DNA of 64,000 nucleotides from Hydra vulgaris (Eukaryota > Cnidaria > Hydrozoa > Anthoathecata > Hydridae). The position numbers and the translations under genes were made by a program. Location of the stretch: positions 39,929,501 through 39,993,500 of the forward strand of contig NC_088930.1 in assembly GCF_038396675.1 (NCBI RefSeq), given 5' to 3'. The notes below the pieces were generated by a model. That model was not told the DNA's origin. It was given only the letters and a program-made list of their open reading frames with translations, and made no database searches. Shown piece after piece: positions 36,848 through 59,994 of the stretch; position 1 is the first letter of the stretch, and each line of letters starts with the position of its first letter.

Positions 36848-37738
36848 CTTTTATAGTTGCAATGGTTGGTTCGAGATTAAATCTTTATATTGAAATGTTA
36901 TTTATTGCGATTATAAATGACATTTAAACAAACTTTTTTATTTACATGAAAAAATTCCTTACTTTTTTTTTCGAAATCAAATTAAAAAAAAGTGCAACGC
37001 TTGGTTAAAATATTTGGTAAAAATAGAAGCCGAATCACCATATTGATTTGTAGCAACTAAAGTAAAGAAGCATAATGAATCAATTCAATTAAAATAAATT
37101 AAAAAACAAACTTGGTTTTTTATGCACAATATAAAGAATTAAAGTAGTAAAAATTTTCATTAACTCAAAATGAAGAAATTGTAATTCACTACAAATAAAC
37201 TTTTTTATCATTTCCCTTTGTAATGAAATAAAATTAGTTGTTATATAGCTTTAAATAATGGTATTTATAACCACGTTTACAAATATTTGAAAATTTTAAG
37301 TTTATCATCAAGTCATCAAATCATCAGTAAACAACTTCAAGAACAAACTGAACAACTCATCTAAAGGCTGCTATAATCCCAAAACAGGTTTTGGTGCTTC
37401 ATGGTAACGCTGCATGTCAAAAAGCTAAAAAATTATTGTGTTATTTAAAACTTAAAACGAAATAATTTTTCATGTACTGCTGTATATACAGCAGTGCTTT
37501 TCAGGGCTGAGCTACGCCTTTGTTGAAAATGTTATGCCTTTGATTGCAGCATCTCGCTATTTCTCTTTTGCGCTTTCATATACAGCTTTTGTGGGACTCT
37601 TCTTGGCGAATTAAATACTCGCGAGACATTCCAAAAAACTTCTTATAAATCTGATTTTGTGTTAAACTTTTGCGTAAGGCCTCCTAATAAATGTCTTCTT
37701 TTGAGCAATAATATTTATAAGTTGCTGTTTCTGTTGTT

Positions 37739-37870
37739 TTATGACAAGGTTTTAGGCTCACCAAGCAATACTTTTACTCCTCTTTGAACCTTTTCTAATG
37801 TGTTAACATCCTGCTCCATATTATCGGTATACAACGTTATAACGGGAAGGAACTCAAGCAGCAAAATCAT
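37739..37870 (-). mobile_element. LINE-D scrap, copy 2
   Basis: Same DVNTLEKVQR-containing fossil as at 9667-9798. Flanks (36848-37738 and 37871-39030) are unassigned AT-rich DNA with the tandem repeats listed for copy 1. Confidence 0.65.
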
Positions 37871-39031
37871 GTAACTTAAATATACAAGTATTAGTTCATT
37901 TAACTTACTAAATAATATAGTATAAACATTAAAAATTCAGACTTAAATTTGTAATGAGGGTAAAGGGGTAAGGATGGTGACAAAGTTTTAGCCCATATTA
38001 GCGTACTGATTTTAACCCAGGTCGTATAACTTGCCTTTCAAGTCTTAGCTTAATTTTTGTTTTTATTAATTTTTGCCCAAAATAAGTTTGTTGCAAATGA
38101 CACAACTGCCTGAATAAAGGAAAAGTTAAAGTAACGAAAGGCTTAAAATTACTAAAAACTTGAAAATTTCAATTCCAACGTTTTAAATTGTGTTGATTAA
38201 GACCGTGCTTAAGAGACATGCAACATGGAATACCGTGTAACAACATGTAATACCGTGTAACAACGTGTAACATCGTGTAACAACGTGGAATAGCCAATAA
38301 CTTTTTATTTTTTATTAAAAAACCATATTGTTTGCAACAAACGTTTTGCTAAATTGATTTTAATATAGACTAGCTTTGACTTAAACATCTTATAGCAGTT
38401 TTGTGATACGTATCTTTAAGAAAACCAAATCACCCTGTTAATTTCACCTTGTTATTTTCACCCTATTATTTTCACCCTGTTATTTTCACCCTGTTAATTG
38501 CCTACTTTATACTACCTTTCTAAATTAAAATAACTTAACAAATATTTTTTTGAAAGAACATAAAATATAACTTTCTGAAAAGCAATAAAAAATAATATTA
38601 TAAAGTATTAAAAAAAAAAATTGTTTATAATATAACATTCTATAATTGTAGTTAATATTTTTATTTCTTTTAGTTGAGGAAGTTTTAATCGATTATGTCC
38701 GAGTCGTTTCTTACCACTACATAATTGCATATTCAAATATTTTTTTATCGAACAGACAAATTCAATTCTATTTCCGCATTGAAATAAGAATTGAATGGTT
38801 AAGTATAGCAAAATTATTTTCTGTCAAATTTCATGCAATACAATTATATGCAATATTTCATTATGTCACGTTGTTATAATATTATGCAATAAAGAAGAGT
38901 AATTTATTTTATTTTATTCCATTAATCAGATAAAATAGATATTGATACAAAAAAATTATATAAATAACAAACTAATTGTATATTGTAATTTAAAATTGAC
39001 GAGCAAAAGACAACCATGGTAACCATTTTAG

Positions 39032-39038
39032 TATATAA
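39032..39038 (+). promoter_or_regulatory. Possible TATA box of the lectin gene
   Basis: TATATAA lies 50 bp before the lectin ATG (39088), which would give a short 5' UTR. In DNA this AT-rich the motif is weak evidence. Another AT-rich candidate is TATATAAATA near 38957. Identical sequence precedes the orphan exon and the inverted copy. Confidence 0.35.
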
Positions 39039-39087
39039 CAACAGCTAAAAAGTCAGTTCTACACAAACTGCATTGCTAACTTTGAAG

Positions 39088-44364
<5,277 letters not shown>

Positions 44365-44423
44365 GCATGAGTAAAAAAACTGTAAAGTTAATTAATGTAT
44401 AATTGAAAAAATTTCAGTTTAAA

Positions 44424-44429
44424 AATAAA
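44424..44429 (+). terminator. Polyadenylation signal of the lectin gene
   Basis: AATAAA lies 60 bp after the lectin stop codon and is followed by a T-rich stretch. Confidence 0.7.
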
Positions 44430-44587
44430 TCTTTCTTTTTTGACTTTTTTTTTGACTTTATTGATATAAACTCTCATATCTTACCAGTTTTTTACTTTAC
44501 CATTATTTTTTATTAGATAATAGGTTAAGAGCAAAATTATTTATTTAATAGCAGATTAAAACATAAACTTAAAATCTTATATTCTAA

Positions 44588-44680
44588 GGGCCATATATGT
44601 TTATATTTTAGGGATCACATATGGTTACATTTTAAGGAGCGCATATTTTTATATTTTAGGGACCACATGTGCTTATACGA
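44588..44680. repeat. Short ~32-bp imperfect tandem repeat
   Basis: About three units share TTTTAGGGA followed by a CACATATG-like word. The inverted partner is near 51131-51223. The following 44681-44993 is unassigned. Confidence 0.6.
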
Positions 44681-44993
44681 ATTTAACGGTAAATAATTAT
44701 AAATGAAAATATTTACCATTATTAAGGTGATTTTTATCGACTGACAACAGAGGCGAAATTCAAAGTACATGTATCGACTGAGAGTTTTAGGGGTGGGTTT
44801 CAGTTGTAATCGGAGTTAGTGATGCCTTACGGTGATAAAGTAAAGTACTGACAGGCCAACCGGCGGAACTTCGGAATAAAGTTCTACCGACAGGTAAACT
44901 TGAGGCAGAACTTTGGCCTCGCTTCACTGGAATTAATGACGCTTGTTTTTAAATTACCAACTATTTTAAAGATAAGTTTAATGTAAAAATTAT

Positions 44994-45652
44994 TGTTAGA
45001 ACTTTTATCATGTTATTATAATTAGAAACTTTTATTTCCAAATAATACACAGAACTAAAACACTAAAACGTTCTACATGACACGTTTTCTAGACCAATGT
45101 CATCGATGTGGTAGTGTATTTAAAGTATAGTGAGGTACAATTATTGAATAGTTAAAACGTTAGTTAAATGATTCATTGGCTAAACTAACTTTGACTATTT
45201 AAAATTGATTTTGTCAGAGTGATCTTTTTCTAAAATAGTCAAATAAATTAAGTATCATATTTATTTATTGGAATCACTTTCATGCCATTGGCAAAATATT
45301 TATTTTGAGAAAGAAAAACTTATAATAAACTTATTTAAATTTTCAGTTTTTAATCAAATTTTAATATTTTGAACAAGGCTTTTTATGCTAAATATTTTAT
45401 TTATCGACCATGGTATTGAGTTTTAATTTTACGTTATTTCAGATCAAAAAGAACTTTGTCAGTTAAGCGTAAAACGCCTTATTTATCTTAATGCAGTTCA
45501 ACATAATTTATATACAAACTAATTCTCTTGCTATTTACAATTATGTCTTTATATTATATACAAATACGTCTATATACATATACAATTATTTACAAGTAAC
45601 GCAAATCGATTGTTAGCTTTAAAACAATCATTAACTGTAATTACACTCTACA
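44994..45652 (-). repeat. Candidate LTR of the gypsy element, left arm
   Basis: On the minus strand, TGTAGAGTGTAATTAC starts at 45652, directly after a purine-rich CGGGAAG that could be the polypurine tract, 47 bp after the pol stop. A plausible end, TTCTAACA with AATAAA ~40 bp before it, is at 44994. No second LTR is present, so the boundaries are inferred. Confidence 0.4.
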
Positions 45653-45698
45653 CTTCCCGTCGGTCATAACGACTATATCGTCTCAAGAACTAAAACGC

Positions 45699-47862
45699 TC
45701 AGAGGTTCTTCTTTCCTTCGTGCTTCTTCGTAACATTGGTGTCTTGTTTGTTTTTTTCTCCAGGCAGCACAACGTATAATTCTACATTATCTTCTGGATC
45801 CTCATTTAAATCATTGTCACCTCTTACTTTTCCAAGATCTTCATTCGAATCGTTGTCAACTCTTACTTGTCTTAGGTCTCGTACATGTCGACACTTTTTT
45901 CCACTTCTACCGTTTGATCCGAGATTATCCCTGTAGTTATTGCAATCTCATATTGAGAGTCGCATCGGTTATCCGGGGGTTTAACCGATACTTTATCGCC
46001 AAGTTTGATTTAATTAGTTATCTTTTTATAAGGGTCATGTGCGTTCATATGGTTATCAATTCCTCTTACTCTAATTTTGTATTGATATAACTTATTTGCA
46101 GGTGAAGTAGAAGTCTTACAACTTTCTTTTGGAATAACCTTATATCAAGAAACTGCCTCCAGTATGCATAACGGAACTCTCTTCGCCGTTCTTTTGACAG
46201 TTCGGTGACATTGTTCTTGAATTCTATTTTCAGAAGATACCTAAGCGCACCTGAATCGAAGATTAACGTTCAATTTATTTACAAACTTCAATAACAATGT
46301 GCTTCGAAATGCCGTATCATTGTCCGTCAGTATTTCATCCGGACCTCCTCGTTCGAGATATATCGCGTTTAATTTTTGTATTACACATGCACTGGTTTGA
46401 TCTTTAAGATATCTAGATGTTACGTACCGTGTTGGTCCACAGTCGATTAAAGTAAGATAGTGTTGCCCGTCACAATGAGTCCATGCCAAGTCGTTGCCAC
46501 GTTCTCTTTACTTCTATTTCCCCTTTTAGCCATTTTATGGGAGTTGGATCAATTGATTGACCGGCTATGCATTTCTAAACCACCTGTTTTACCTCTTCCT
46601 TGCTCACTGACGGGTCCATTTTAAAACAAAGTACAATGTTTTCTTCACGCGATAATATCCTGTAGATCTATGAACGTGGTCGATCTCTTTAAAAGATAGC
46701 GAAGTACTAATAATGCAACTTGGTGCCATTTCAGAGGGTTTATGAACTAATTTTAACCAACTATTAGGCACTCTAGTAAGGGCATTGTTAAACTCCAAAG
46801 CAACAAGCTTAATATCTACTTTGAGTTGGCATTCTTCCACTATACTAGCAATATTCTGCAGTCTTTTTCTTATCAGCATATTGTTTCAAGCTTTTATCCC
46901 TAATCTAGATTTTTCCGTGAGTGCGTCGGTAACCCAATGGAATACCGCTTTTAAATCAGTGCAGGTGTGCAAAACTTCAATTTTCCAGTTATTATATATA
47001 ATTGAACTTGATGCAGCAATTATAGGACTAAATATACCCATATTTAGCTTTTTAATTACTGCATCTGGTTTGGGCATGTTTATATGTGTTGTGTCATCTT
47101 TTCATAACCAACAAACGTCTTCGAATATATTGATATCAACCTTGACTAACACGCCTAGTGCTATTGAATTAGCATCTAACCAAATTGTTGCCTCGTTACT
47201 ATAAACACCCCAAATTCCTTTAGCAGGATTGTCATTCCGTATTCTTTTAACCATATCATTTAGCATTTTTTCCATATAATTGCATTTGATTTTTTTTGTC
47301 CGACGTTTTTGTCAGGGCGTTTGCTATTCTTTTAACGTACGACAAGGCTACACGCAACCAACCAGAAACTGGGAGATTCCCTGTCATTTTTCCGCACAAA
47401 GAAATGATGTTACGTCTTGTAAGAGATTTCAGAATTTCACCAAAATCATTACCTCTTCTTCAACACAATTTTTTATTTTCCATTCCGACTCGTAAACCAA
47501 GAACTCTTGCTCCATTGGACACGCGGACCACTGGCTTACAATGAAACCCATAGGTTAGTATTATGTCTTCTTTAAAAAAAATATCATCAATGTAGGATGA
47601 CTTTCCTTTCCAGATTTTTTCGTCTTGCTACAGCACTTTGTCCAACACCACTTTCATAATGACTGGCGCAATGTTTAGTACGTATCCCAAACGTGTTAAA
47701 CAAAATTTTTGTCCACGCAACACAACATTTTGGTAAGCCTAGAGTCTCTCACCAATTTTTAGTTGCATGTAAGCTGAAGATAAATCAACTATTTAAATTT
47801 TTTTCAACCGGTTTCCAGTCTCGAAGTTTGTCAGCACACGCATCAGTGTTCGTTGTGTCAAA
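45699..47862 (-). pseudogene. Ty3/gypsy-type pol remnant, minus strand
   Basis: In coding order from 47862: RT piece with NTDACADKLRDW. RT thumb/connection (about 47430-47280) with SLCGKMTGNLPVSGWLRVA. RNase H end (47077-46886). Integrase zinc-binding region (46879-46604) with RVPNSWL and HVHRSTGYYRVKKTLYF. Integrase core (46489-46241) with THCDGQHYLTLID and ILTDNDTAFRS. C-terminal region ends at a stop at 45699-45701. Several stops and frameshifts inactivate it. Gag and protease are missing on this strand. The palindrome's inner edge (45841) lies in its C-terminal region. Confidence 0.8.
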
Positions 47863-48416
47863 ATAGGATTGAAATGTTTTGGGAGATAATCCTATATTTG
47901 TTTTATGCATGAACATTAAAACTTGGAGTATGTTGGTTTTATTTATATTCATTGCTCTAAATATACGCAGAAGAGGCTCAGAATGTACAGATCTATTAGC
48001 TCTAAAATTTATTCTGCACGCGTATTTTTGTTTACAGTGCATCTTTTTTAATTTTGTATTGTTTGTTCTTGCCCAAGCAATATTGCAATAAATTAAATAA
48101 CAATAAATAAAAGAGAAACAAACTTTTTAAAGAACTGTTGTTTAAAAATGGTTTAGTCTTATATATCATTGCTAAATTTTTGATATTTTATTTTCAATAC
48201 TTTTTATATGTAAACTCCAACGTAAATGTTCATCTAAGATTACGCCTAGAAAGTTTATTGAGTTTTCTCTTTTAATGTTAGTGTTATTGATTCTTTGATA
48301 AGGCAATTTGATGGGAATATTTTTTGATTTATTCACTTTGTGGAACAAAATAAATTTGGTTTTATCCACATTTAGAGAAAGTTTATTACTTTTAAACCAC
48401 TCATTAACTTTTCCCA
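47863..48416 (-). mobile_element. LINE-F fragment (RT C-terminal region)
   Basis: Minus-strand pieces 48417-48172 (NEWFKSNKLSLNVDKTKFI, FLGVILDEHLRWSLHI) and 48042-47863 (QKYACRI, SPKTFQSYF) correspond to the post-RT region of LINE-B and are its close relatives. It is truncated at both ends. The low-coordinate end joins gypsy RT sequence directly. Confidence 0.75.
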
Positions 48417-49096
48417 TTGTGTTATCCTAAAAGGACTATGCTCAGTGTATCCTGTCAGGACAATTGCCACAGACTTCTGAATTGATACTGAGACCAGAGG
48501 ATACTAAGTAGGGCTCAGTATAACTTGCAATTTACAGTTGTAAGTATTTTTTCAGACACGAGTGTCAATAAGTGCAGTGCTTTGTTGCAGTATAAGAAGA
48601 GTTAAGGAGAGTTGTGAACTGTTTTGAATCTTATAGCTGTGTATGTAATTTTAATATTCAATGCAGTGTACATGTGTGTGTCTACTGTAATAGCATGTCT
48701 TGATAGTATGAGTTGTTAGTGCAAAATTGGTTGAAAGTCTTCAAAACTGGTGTAACTTAAGCTAGACGCGAATACTAGAAAACCAATAACATGTACTTTA
48801 AAAATAACAAACTATTGCAACTAGATAATCTGGAAAATTTAAATAGAATTACACCAATATAGTAAAAATAACTTGTATATATATTTTACAAATAATAATC
48901 TGTATATATATATATTTTACAACTAATAATCTAATATTATATGGAACTTTGTATTTTGTATAAGTTACAAGATTAACTGTGAATATATCATGTCACTGTA
49001 ATGTTTCTAGGAGTATCTGAAGTGGATTAGAATAATTCGTTTTATAAAACAGTTAGCAGGTAGCCTCTTGTCAATTAAATAAACTGTATGTATAGT
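48417..49096. other. Unassigned spacer DNA
   Basis: No coding match. The end contains AATAAACTG near 49077, so it might be an LTR or UTR of the adjacent retroelement, but I see no paired copy. Confidence 0.4.
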
Positions 49097-49256
49097 ACTT
49101 ATGCCAATGTCTGCAAATTCTTTTGGCGTACTTATGCCAATTTGCATTTATGCCAGTTTGCACTTGTGCCAATTTTTGTAACTGCTTCACACTTATGCCG
49201 ATTTGCATTTATGCAAATGTTTGCAAATTTATTCGGCGCACTTATGCCAGTTTTTA
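49097..49256. repeat. Minisatellite of CTTATGCCAGTTTGCA units, spacer
   Basis: Same family as at 42655 and 52766, about eight units, with TTCTTTTGGCG and TTTATTCGGCG inserts shared with those arrays. Confidence 0.85.
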
Positions 49257-49296
49257 CAACAATGAAGATGTTTGCGCCAGTTCTCTTCCTAAACAT

Positions 49297-50112
49297 TCAA
49301 TAATAAAGTTACCTACTATGCGCTTGGACATTAACGGCGTTTTTCGGGATATGCTGATTGACTACGGATGTACCTGCTGCATCATTTATAAAAAATGTCT
49401 GCAGAAAGATGAAGAAAATTATGAAGAAAGTAGTTAGCATGGTAACTGTATATGGACAACAAGAACAGTGCGAAGGCGTTAGCCGAACTCGAATTCTCAA
49501 ACCAAATGGGAAGGAAGTTCTTGTGGAAGCATTTGTAGTTCATTTCAAACCACTTGGTTATTGGTTTTTGATGGGTATGGATAAAATAGTGGCTTTTGGT
49601 GGAGTTATTATAAAAATATAATAACTCGGAATTTCACAGCTTCGTTTAAAAATCAAAATTGAGCTTGGATCATTTAGTGAAAATGGAATAATATTTTTCA
49701 ACGTGGAACTCTTGCGAATAAGATAGTTGAATACAATATCTCTGTTGGCAAAAAATACGATTACAAAAAGGAAATTGAAGGGTGGAAAGGGAAAAAATAT
49801 CTACAAAAGTACAATTAGAAGAAACACGGTCTAACAAAGAGTTTGGTTCCTCTCATGGCAGTGGTGCAGCGAAACAAAGGAAAAGTACGACCAGTATTAG
49901 ACTTCAGGGAGCTGAACACGTTTATCAAAGTATTTATTGCAAACACTGATAAAAGCGGTGTTGGACAAAAAGATCTTGGAAAAGTAAGAGGTGACAATGA
50001 TTTAAATGAGGATCCAGAAGATAATGTAGAATTATACGTTGTGCTGCCTGGAGAAAAAAACAAACAAGACACCAATGTTACGAAGAAGCACGAGGGAAAG
50101 AAGAACCTCTGA
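49297..50112 (+). pseudogene. Internally deleted gypsy pol remnant, plus strand
   Basis: The frame starts with an aspartic-protease-like segment, MRLDINGVFRDMLIDYGC, where the usual D-T/S-G reads DYG. It then passes through a frameshift to GYWFLMGMDKIVAFGG and to the RT start VPLMAVVQRNKGKVRPVLDF (49843-). At 49970 RT sequence switches into integrase C-terminal coding sequence, ending at a stop at 50110-50112. Comparison with 45699-47862 shows that RT, RNase H and integrase core are deleted. The last 143 bp are part of the palindrome arm. Confidence 0.75.
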
Positions 50113-50158
50113 GCGTTTTAGTTCTTGAGACGATATAGTCGTTATGACCGACGGGAAG

Positions 50159-50817
50159 TGTAGAGTGTAATTACAGTTAATGATTGTTTTAAAGCTAACA
50201 ATCGATTTGCGTTACTTGTAAATAATTGTATATGTATATAGACGTATTTGTATATAATATAAAGACATAATTGTAAATAGCAAGAGAATTAGTTTGTATA
50301 TAAATTATGTTGAACTGCATTAAGATAAATAAGGCGTTTTACGCTTAACTGACAAAGTTCTTTTTGATCTGAAATAACGTAAAATTAAAACTCAATACCA
50401 TGGTCGATAAATAAAATATTTAGCATAAAAAGCCTTGTTCAAAATATTAAAATTTGATTAAAAACTGAAAATTTAAATAAGTTTATTATAAGTTTTTCTT
50501 TCTCAAAATAAATATTTTGCCAATGGCATGAAAGTGATTCCAATAAATAAATATGATACTTAATTTATTTGACTATTTTAGAAAAAGATCACTCTGACAA
50601 AATCAATTTTAAATAGTCAAAGTTAGTTTAGCCAATGAATCATTTAACTAACGTTTTAACTATTCAATAATTGTACCTCACTATACTTTAAATACACTAC
50701 CACATCGATGACATTGGTCTAGAAAACGTGTCATGTAGAACGTTTTAGTGTTTTAGTTCTGTGTATTATTTGGAAATAAAAGTTTCTAATTATAATAACA
50801 TGATAAAAGTTCTAACA
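50159..50817 (+). repeat. Candidate LTR of the gypsy element, right arm
   Basis: Inverted partner of 44994-45652. It begins TGTAGAGTGTAA after CGGGAAG and may end at TTCTAACA. AATAAA lies near 50774. 50818-51381 is unassigned. Confidence 0.4.
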
Positions 50818-51381
50818 ATAATTTTTACATTAAACTTATCTTTAAAATAGTTGGTAATTTAAAAACAAGCGTCATTAATTCCAGTGAAGCGAGGCCAAAG
50901 TTCTGCCTCAAGTTTACCTGTCGGTAGAACTTTATTCCGAAGTTCCGCCGGTTGGCCTGTCAGTACTTTACTTTATCACCGTAAGGCATCACTAACTCCG
51001 ATTACAACTGAAACCCACCCCTAAAACTCTCAGTCGATACATGTACTTTGAATTTCGCCTCTGTTGTCAGTCGATAAAAATCACCTTAATAATGGTAAAT
51101 ATTTTCATTTATAATTATTTACCGTTAAATTCGTATAAGCACATGTGGTCCCTAAAATATAAAAATATGCGCTCCTTAAAATGTAACCATATGTGATCCC
51201 TAAAATATAAACATATATGGCCCTTAGAATATAAGATTTTAAGTTTATGTTTTAATCTGCTATTAAATAAATAATTTTGCTCTTAACCTATTATCTAATA
51301 AAAAATAATGGTAAAGTAAAAAACTGGTAAGATATGAGAGTTTATATCAATAAAGTCAAAAAAAAAGTCAAAAAAGAAAGA

Positions 51382-51387
51382 TTTATT
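51382..51387 (-). terminator. Polyadenylation signal of the inverted lectin copy
   Basis: Mirror of the AATAAA at 44424-44429. Confidence 0.7.
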
Positions 51388-51446
51388 TTTAAACTGAAAT
51401 TTTTTCAATTATACATTAATTAACTTTACAGTTTTTTTACTCATGC

Positions 51447-56723
<5,277 letters not shown>

Positions 56724-57036
56724 CTTCAAAGTTAGCAATGCAGTTTGTGTAGAACTGACTTTTTAGCTGTTGTTATATACTAAAATGGTTACCATGGTTG
56801 TCTTTTGCTCGTCAATTTTAAATTACAATATACAATTAGTTTGTTATTTATATAATTTTTTTGTATCAATATCTATTTTATCTGATTAATGGAATAAAAT
56901 AAAATAAATTACTCTTCTTTATTGCATAATATTATAACAACGTGACATAATGAAATATTGCATATAATTGTATTGCATGAAATTTGACAGAAAATAATTT
57001 TGCTATACTTAACCATTCAATTCTTATTTCAATGCG

Positions 57037-57093
57037 TAAATATAATTGAATTTTTCTTTTCTATAAAAAAATATTTTAATATGAAATTTTGTT
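57037..57093. other. Cluster of base differences unique to the right arm
   Basis: Within 57 bp, nine bases differ from both other copies (38718-38774 and 10646-10702). On the plus strand here six are G to T, one is C to A and two are A to T. Flanking kilobases are essentially identical. Confidence 0.85.
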
Positions 57094-57940
57094 GTGGTAA
57101 GAAACGACTCGGACATAATCGATTAAAACTTCCTCAACTAAAAGAAATAAAAATATTAACTACAATTATAGAATGTTATATTATAAACAATTTTTTTTTT
57201 TAATACTTTATAATATTATTTTTTATTGCTTTTCAGAAAGTTATATTTTATGTTCTTTCAAAAAAATATTTGTTAAGTTATTTTAATTTAGAAAGGTAGT
57301 ATAAAGTAGGCAATTAACAGGGTGAAAATAACAGGGTGAAAATAATAGGGTGAAAATAACAAGGTGAAATTAACAGGGTGATTTGGTTTTCTTAAAGATA
57401 CGTATCACAAAACTGCTATAAGATGTTTAAGTCAAAGCTAGTCTATATTAAAATCAATTTAGCAAAACGTTTGTTGCAAACAATATGGTTTTTTAATAAA
57501 AAATAAAAAGTTATTGGCTATTCCACGTTGTTACACGATGTTACACGTTGTTACACGGTATTACATGTTGTTACACGGTATTCCATGTTGCATGTCTCTT
57601 AAGCACGGTCTTAATCAACACAATTTAAAACGTTGGAATTGAAATTTTCAAGTTTTTAGTAATTTTAAGCCTTTCGTTACTTTAACTTTTCCTTTATTCA
57701 GGCAGTTGTGTCATTTGCAACAAACTTATTTTGGGCAAAAATTAATAAAAACAAAAATTAAGCTAAGACTTGAAAGGCAAGTTATACGACCTGGGTTAAA
57801 ATCAGTACGCTAATATGGGCTAAAACTTTGTCACCATCCTTACCCCTTTACCCTCATTACAAATTTAAGTCTGAATTTTTAATGTTTATACTATATTATT
57901 TAGTAAGTTAAATGAACTAATACTTGTATATTTAAGTTAC

Positions 57941-58072
57941 ATGATTTTGCTGCTTGAGTTCCTTCCCGTTATAACGTTGTATACCGATAATATGGAGCAG
58001 GATGTTAACACATTAGAAAAGGTTCAAAGAGGAGTAAAAGTATTGCTTGGTGAGCCTAAAACCTTGTCATAA
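57941..58072 (+). mobile_element. LINE-D scrap, inverted copy
   Basis: Plus-strand frame of 43 codons with DVNTLEKVQR, mirror of 37739-37870. 58073-58963 is unassigned. Confidence 0.65.
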
Positions 58073-58963
58073 AACAACAGAAACAGCAACTTATAAATAT
58101 TATTGCTCAAAAGAAGACATTTATTAGGAGGCCTTACGCAAAAGTTTAACACAAAATCAGATTTATAAGAAGTTTTTTGGAATGTCTCGCGAGTATTTAA
58201 TTCGCCAAGAAGAGTCCCACAAAAGCTGTATATGAAAGCGCAAAAGAGAAATAGCGAGATGCTGCAATCAAAGGCATAACATTTTCAACAAAGGCGTAGC
58301 TCAGCCCTGAAAAGCACTGCTGTATATACAGCAGTACATGAAAAATTATTTCGTTTTAAGTTTTAAATAACACAATAATTTTTTAGCTTTTTGACATGCA
58401 GCGTTACCATGAAGCACCAAAACCTGTTTTGGGATTATAGCAGCCTTTAGATGAGTTGTTCAGTTTGTTCTTGAAGTTGTTTACTGATGATTTGATGACT
58501 TGATGATAAACTTAAAATTTTCAAATATTTGTAAACGTGGTTATAAATACCATTATTTAAAGCTATATAACAACTAATTTTATTTCATTACAAAGGGAAA
58601 TGATAAAAAAGTTTATTTGTAGTGAATTACAATTTCTTCATTTTGAGTTAATGAAAATTTTTACTACTTTAATTCTTTATATTGTGCATAAAAAACCAAG
58701 TTTGTTTTTTAATTTATTTTAATTGAATTGATTCATTATGCTTCTTTACTTTAGTTGCTACAAATCAATATGGTGATTCGGCTTCTATTTTTACCAAATA
58801 TTTTAACCAAGCGTTGCACTTTTTTTTAATTTGATTTCGAAAAAAAAAGTAAGGAATTTTTTCATGTAAATAAAAAAGTTTGTTTAAATGTCATTTATAA
58901 TCGCAATAAATAACATTTCAATATAAAGATTTAATCTCGAACCAACCATTGCAACTATAAAAG

Positions 58964-59994
58964 AAATCAATTCATTCCTGTGCAAAAAAGCGATTCTTAC
59001 CAACAAACTTGCCGCAACCTTATATAAACGAAATTGAAATGAAAAATGATTCCGTTACAAAATTCATAGGCGTTTATCTCGGTGAAAACATCTCCTGGAA
59101 TCAACACATTAATTATGTATCTTCTAAAATTTCAAATAACATTGAGATTCTATATAAAGCTCGTAACTTCCTTAATAAAAATGGCTTAAGCCAACTTTAT
59201 TACTCTTTTATCCACAGTTACATAAATTATGCTAACACTGCTTGGGGGAGTACTGTTAAAACTTCTTTTTCGTCGTCGAAAACTTGCGATCTGCATAATT
59301 AACTATGCTGATCGTTTTACACATACAAAACCTATTTTTACTGAAATGAGATCATTAAATTTATTTGAACTCAATGGTTTTAAAGTTTTATGTTTTGTAT
59401 ATTTATGGAGAAATAATTTATCCCCTAGCGCTTTTAATAATATTTTCAAACTCAAACCTAACAACAAATACGATATGAGAAACATAAATTTTTTAAATGA
59501 GCCGTTTTGTCACACAAAATTTAATCAATTTTGCATTGCTTCTCGTGGGCCCCACCTATGGAATAATATTGTTCTGCACAATTTCGATCAACCAACTTCC
59601 TTTTATCTTTTCAAGCTCAATCTAAAAAATGTATTATTTCACTTGATAATATACTCAAATACTTCTAATATTTTAAAAATTGTTATTTAGCTTGGATTTT
59701 ATTACTTTTATATTTTAATTTTTACTTTATTTTATTGTATGTTATACTTGTCTTTATTTTGCTTTCTTGTATTTTATAAGGTTCTGACAACAAGATTTTG
59801 TGATCTTCTTTCAGATCCTAGCTTATGTTCAATTGTTAGCAGTTTATATATGTGCGCATCTATATTTGTAAGTATATATATGCTTATGTTTATATATGCG
59901 TGTGTTTTTAATATTTTAATTATGCTGATATTGGAATTTTTTTATTGTAACACCAAATATACGGCATATAATTGTACTGTGACATTTTAATGTA
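58964..59994 (+). mobile_element. LINE-C 3' fragment, inverted copy
   Basis: Mirror of 35817-36847, with translated pieces 59009-59302 and 59229-59690. Confidence 0.75.

Larger units (their letters stand above)
45842..49969. other. Spacer (loop) of the giant palindrome
   Basis: This 4128-bp unique segment separates the two arms. It contains minus-strand gypsy pol remnants (45842-47862), a minus-strand LINE-F fragment (47863-48416), an unassigned stretch (48417-49096), a minisatellite (49097-49256) and a plus-strand gypsy protease/RT remnant (49297-49969). A unique spacer of this size argues against a simple missed-adapter read artefact. Confidence 0.9.
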
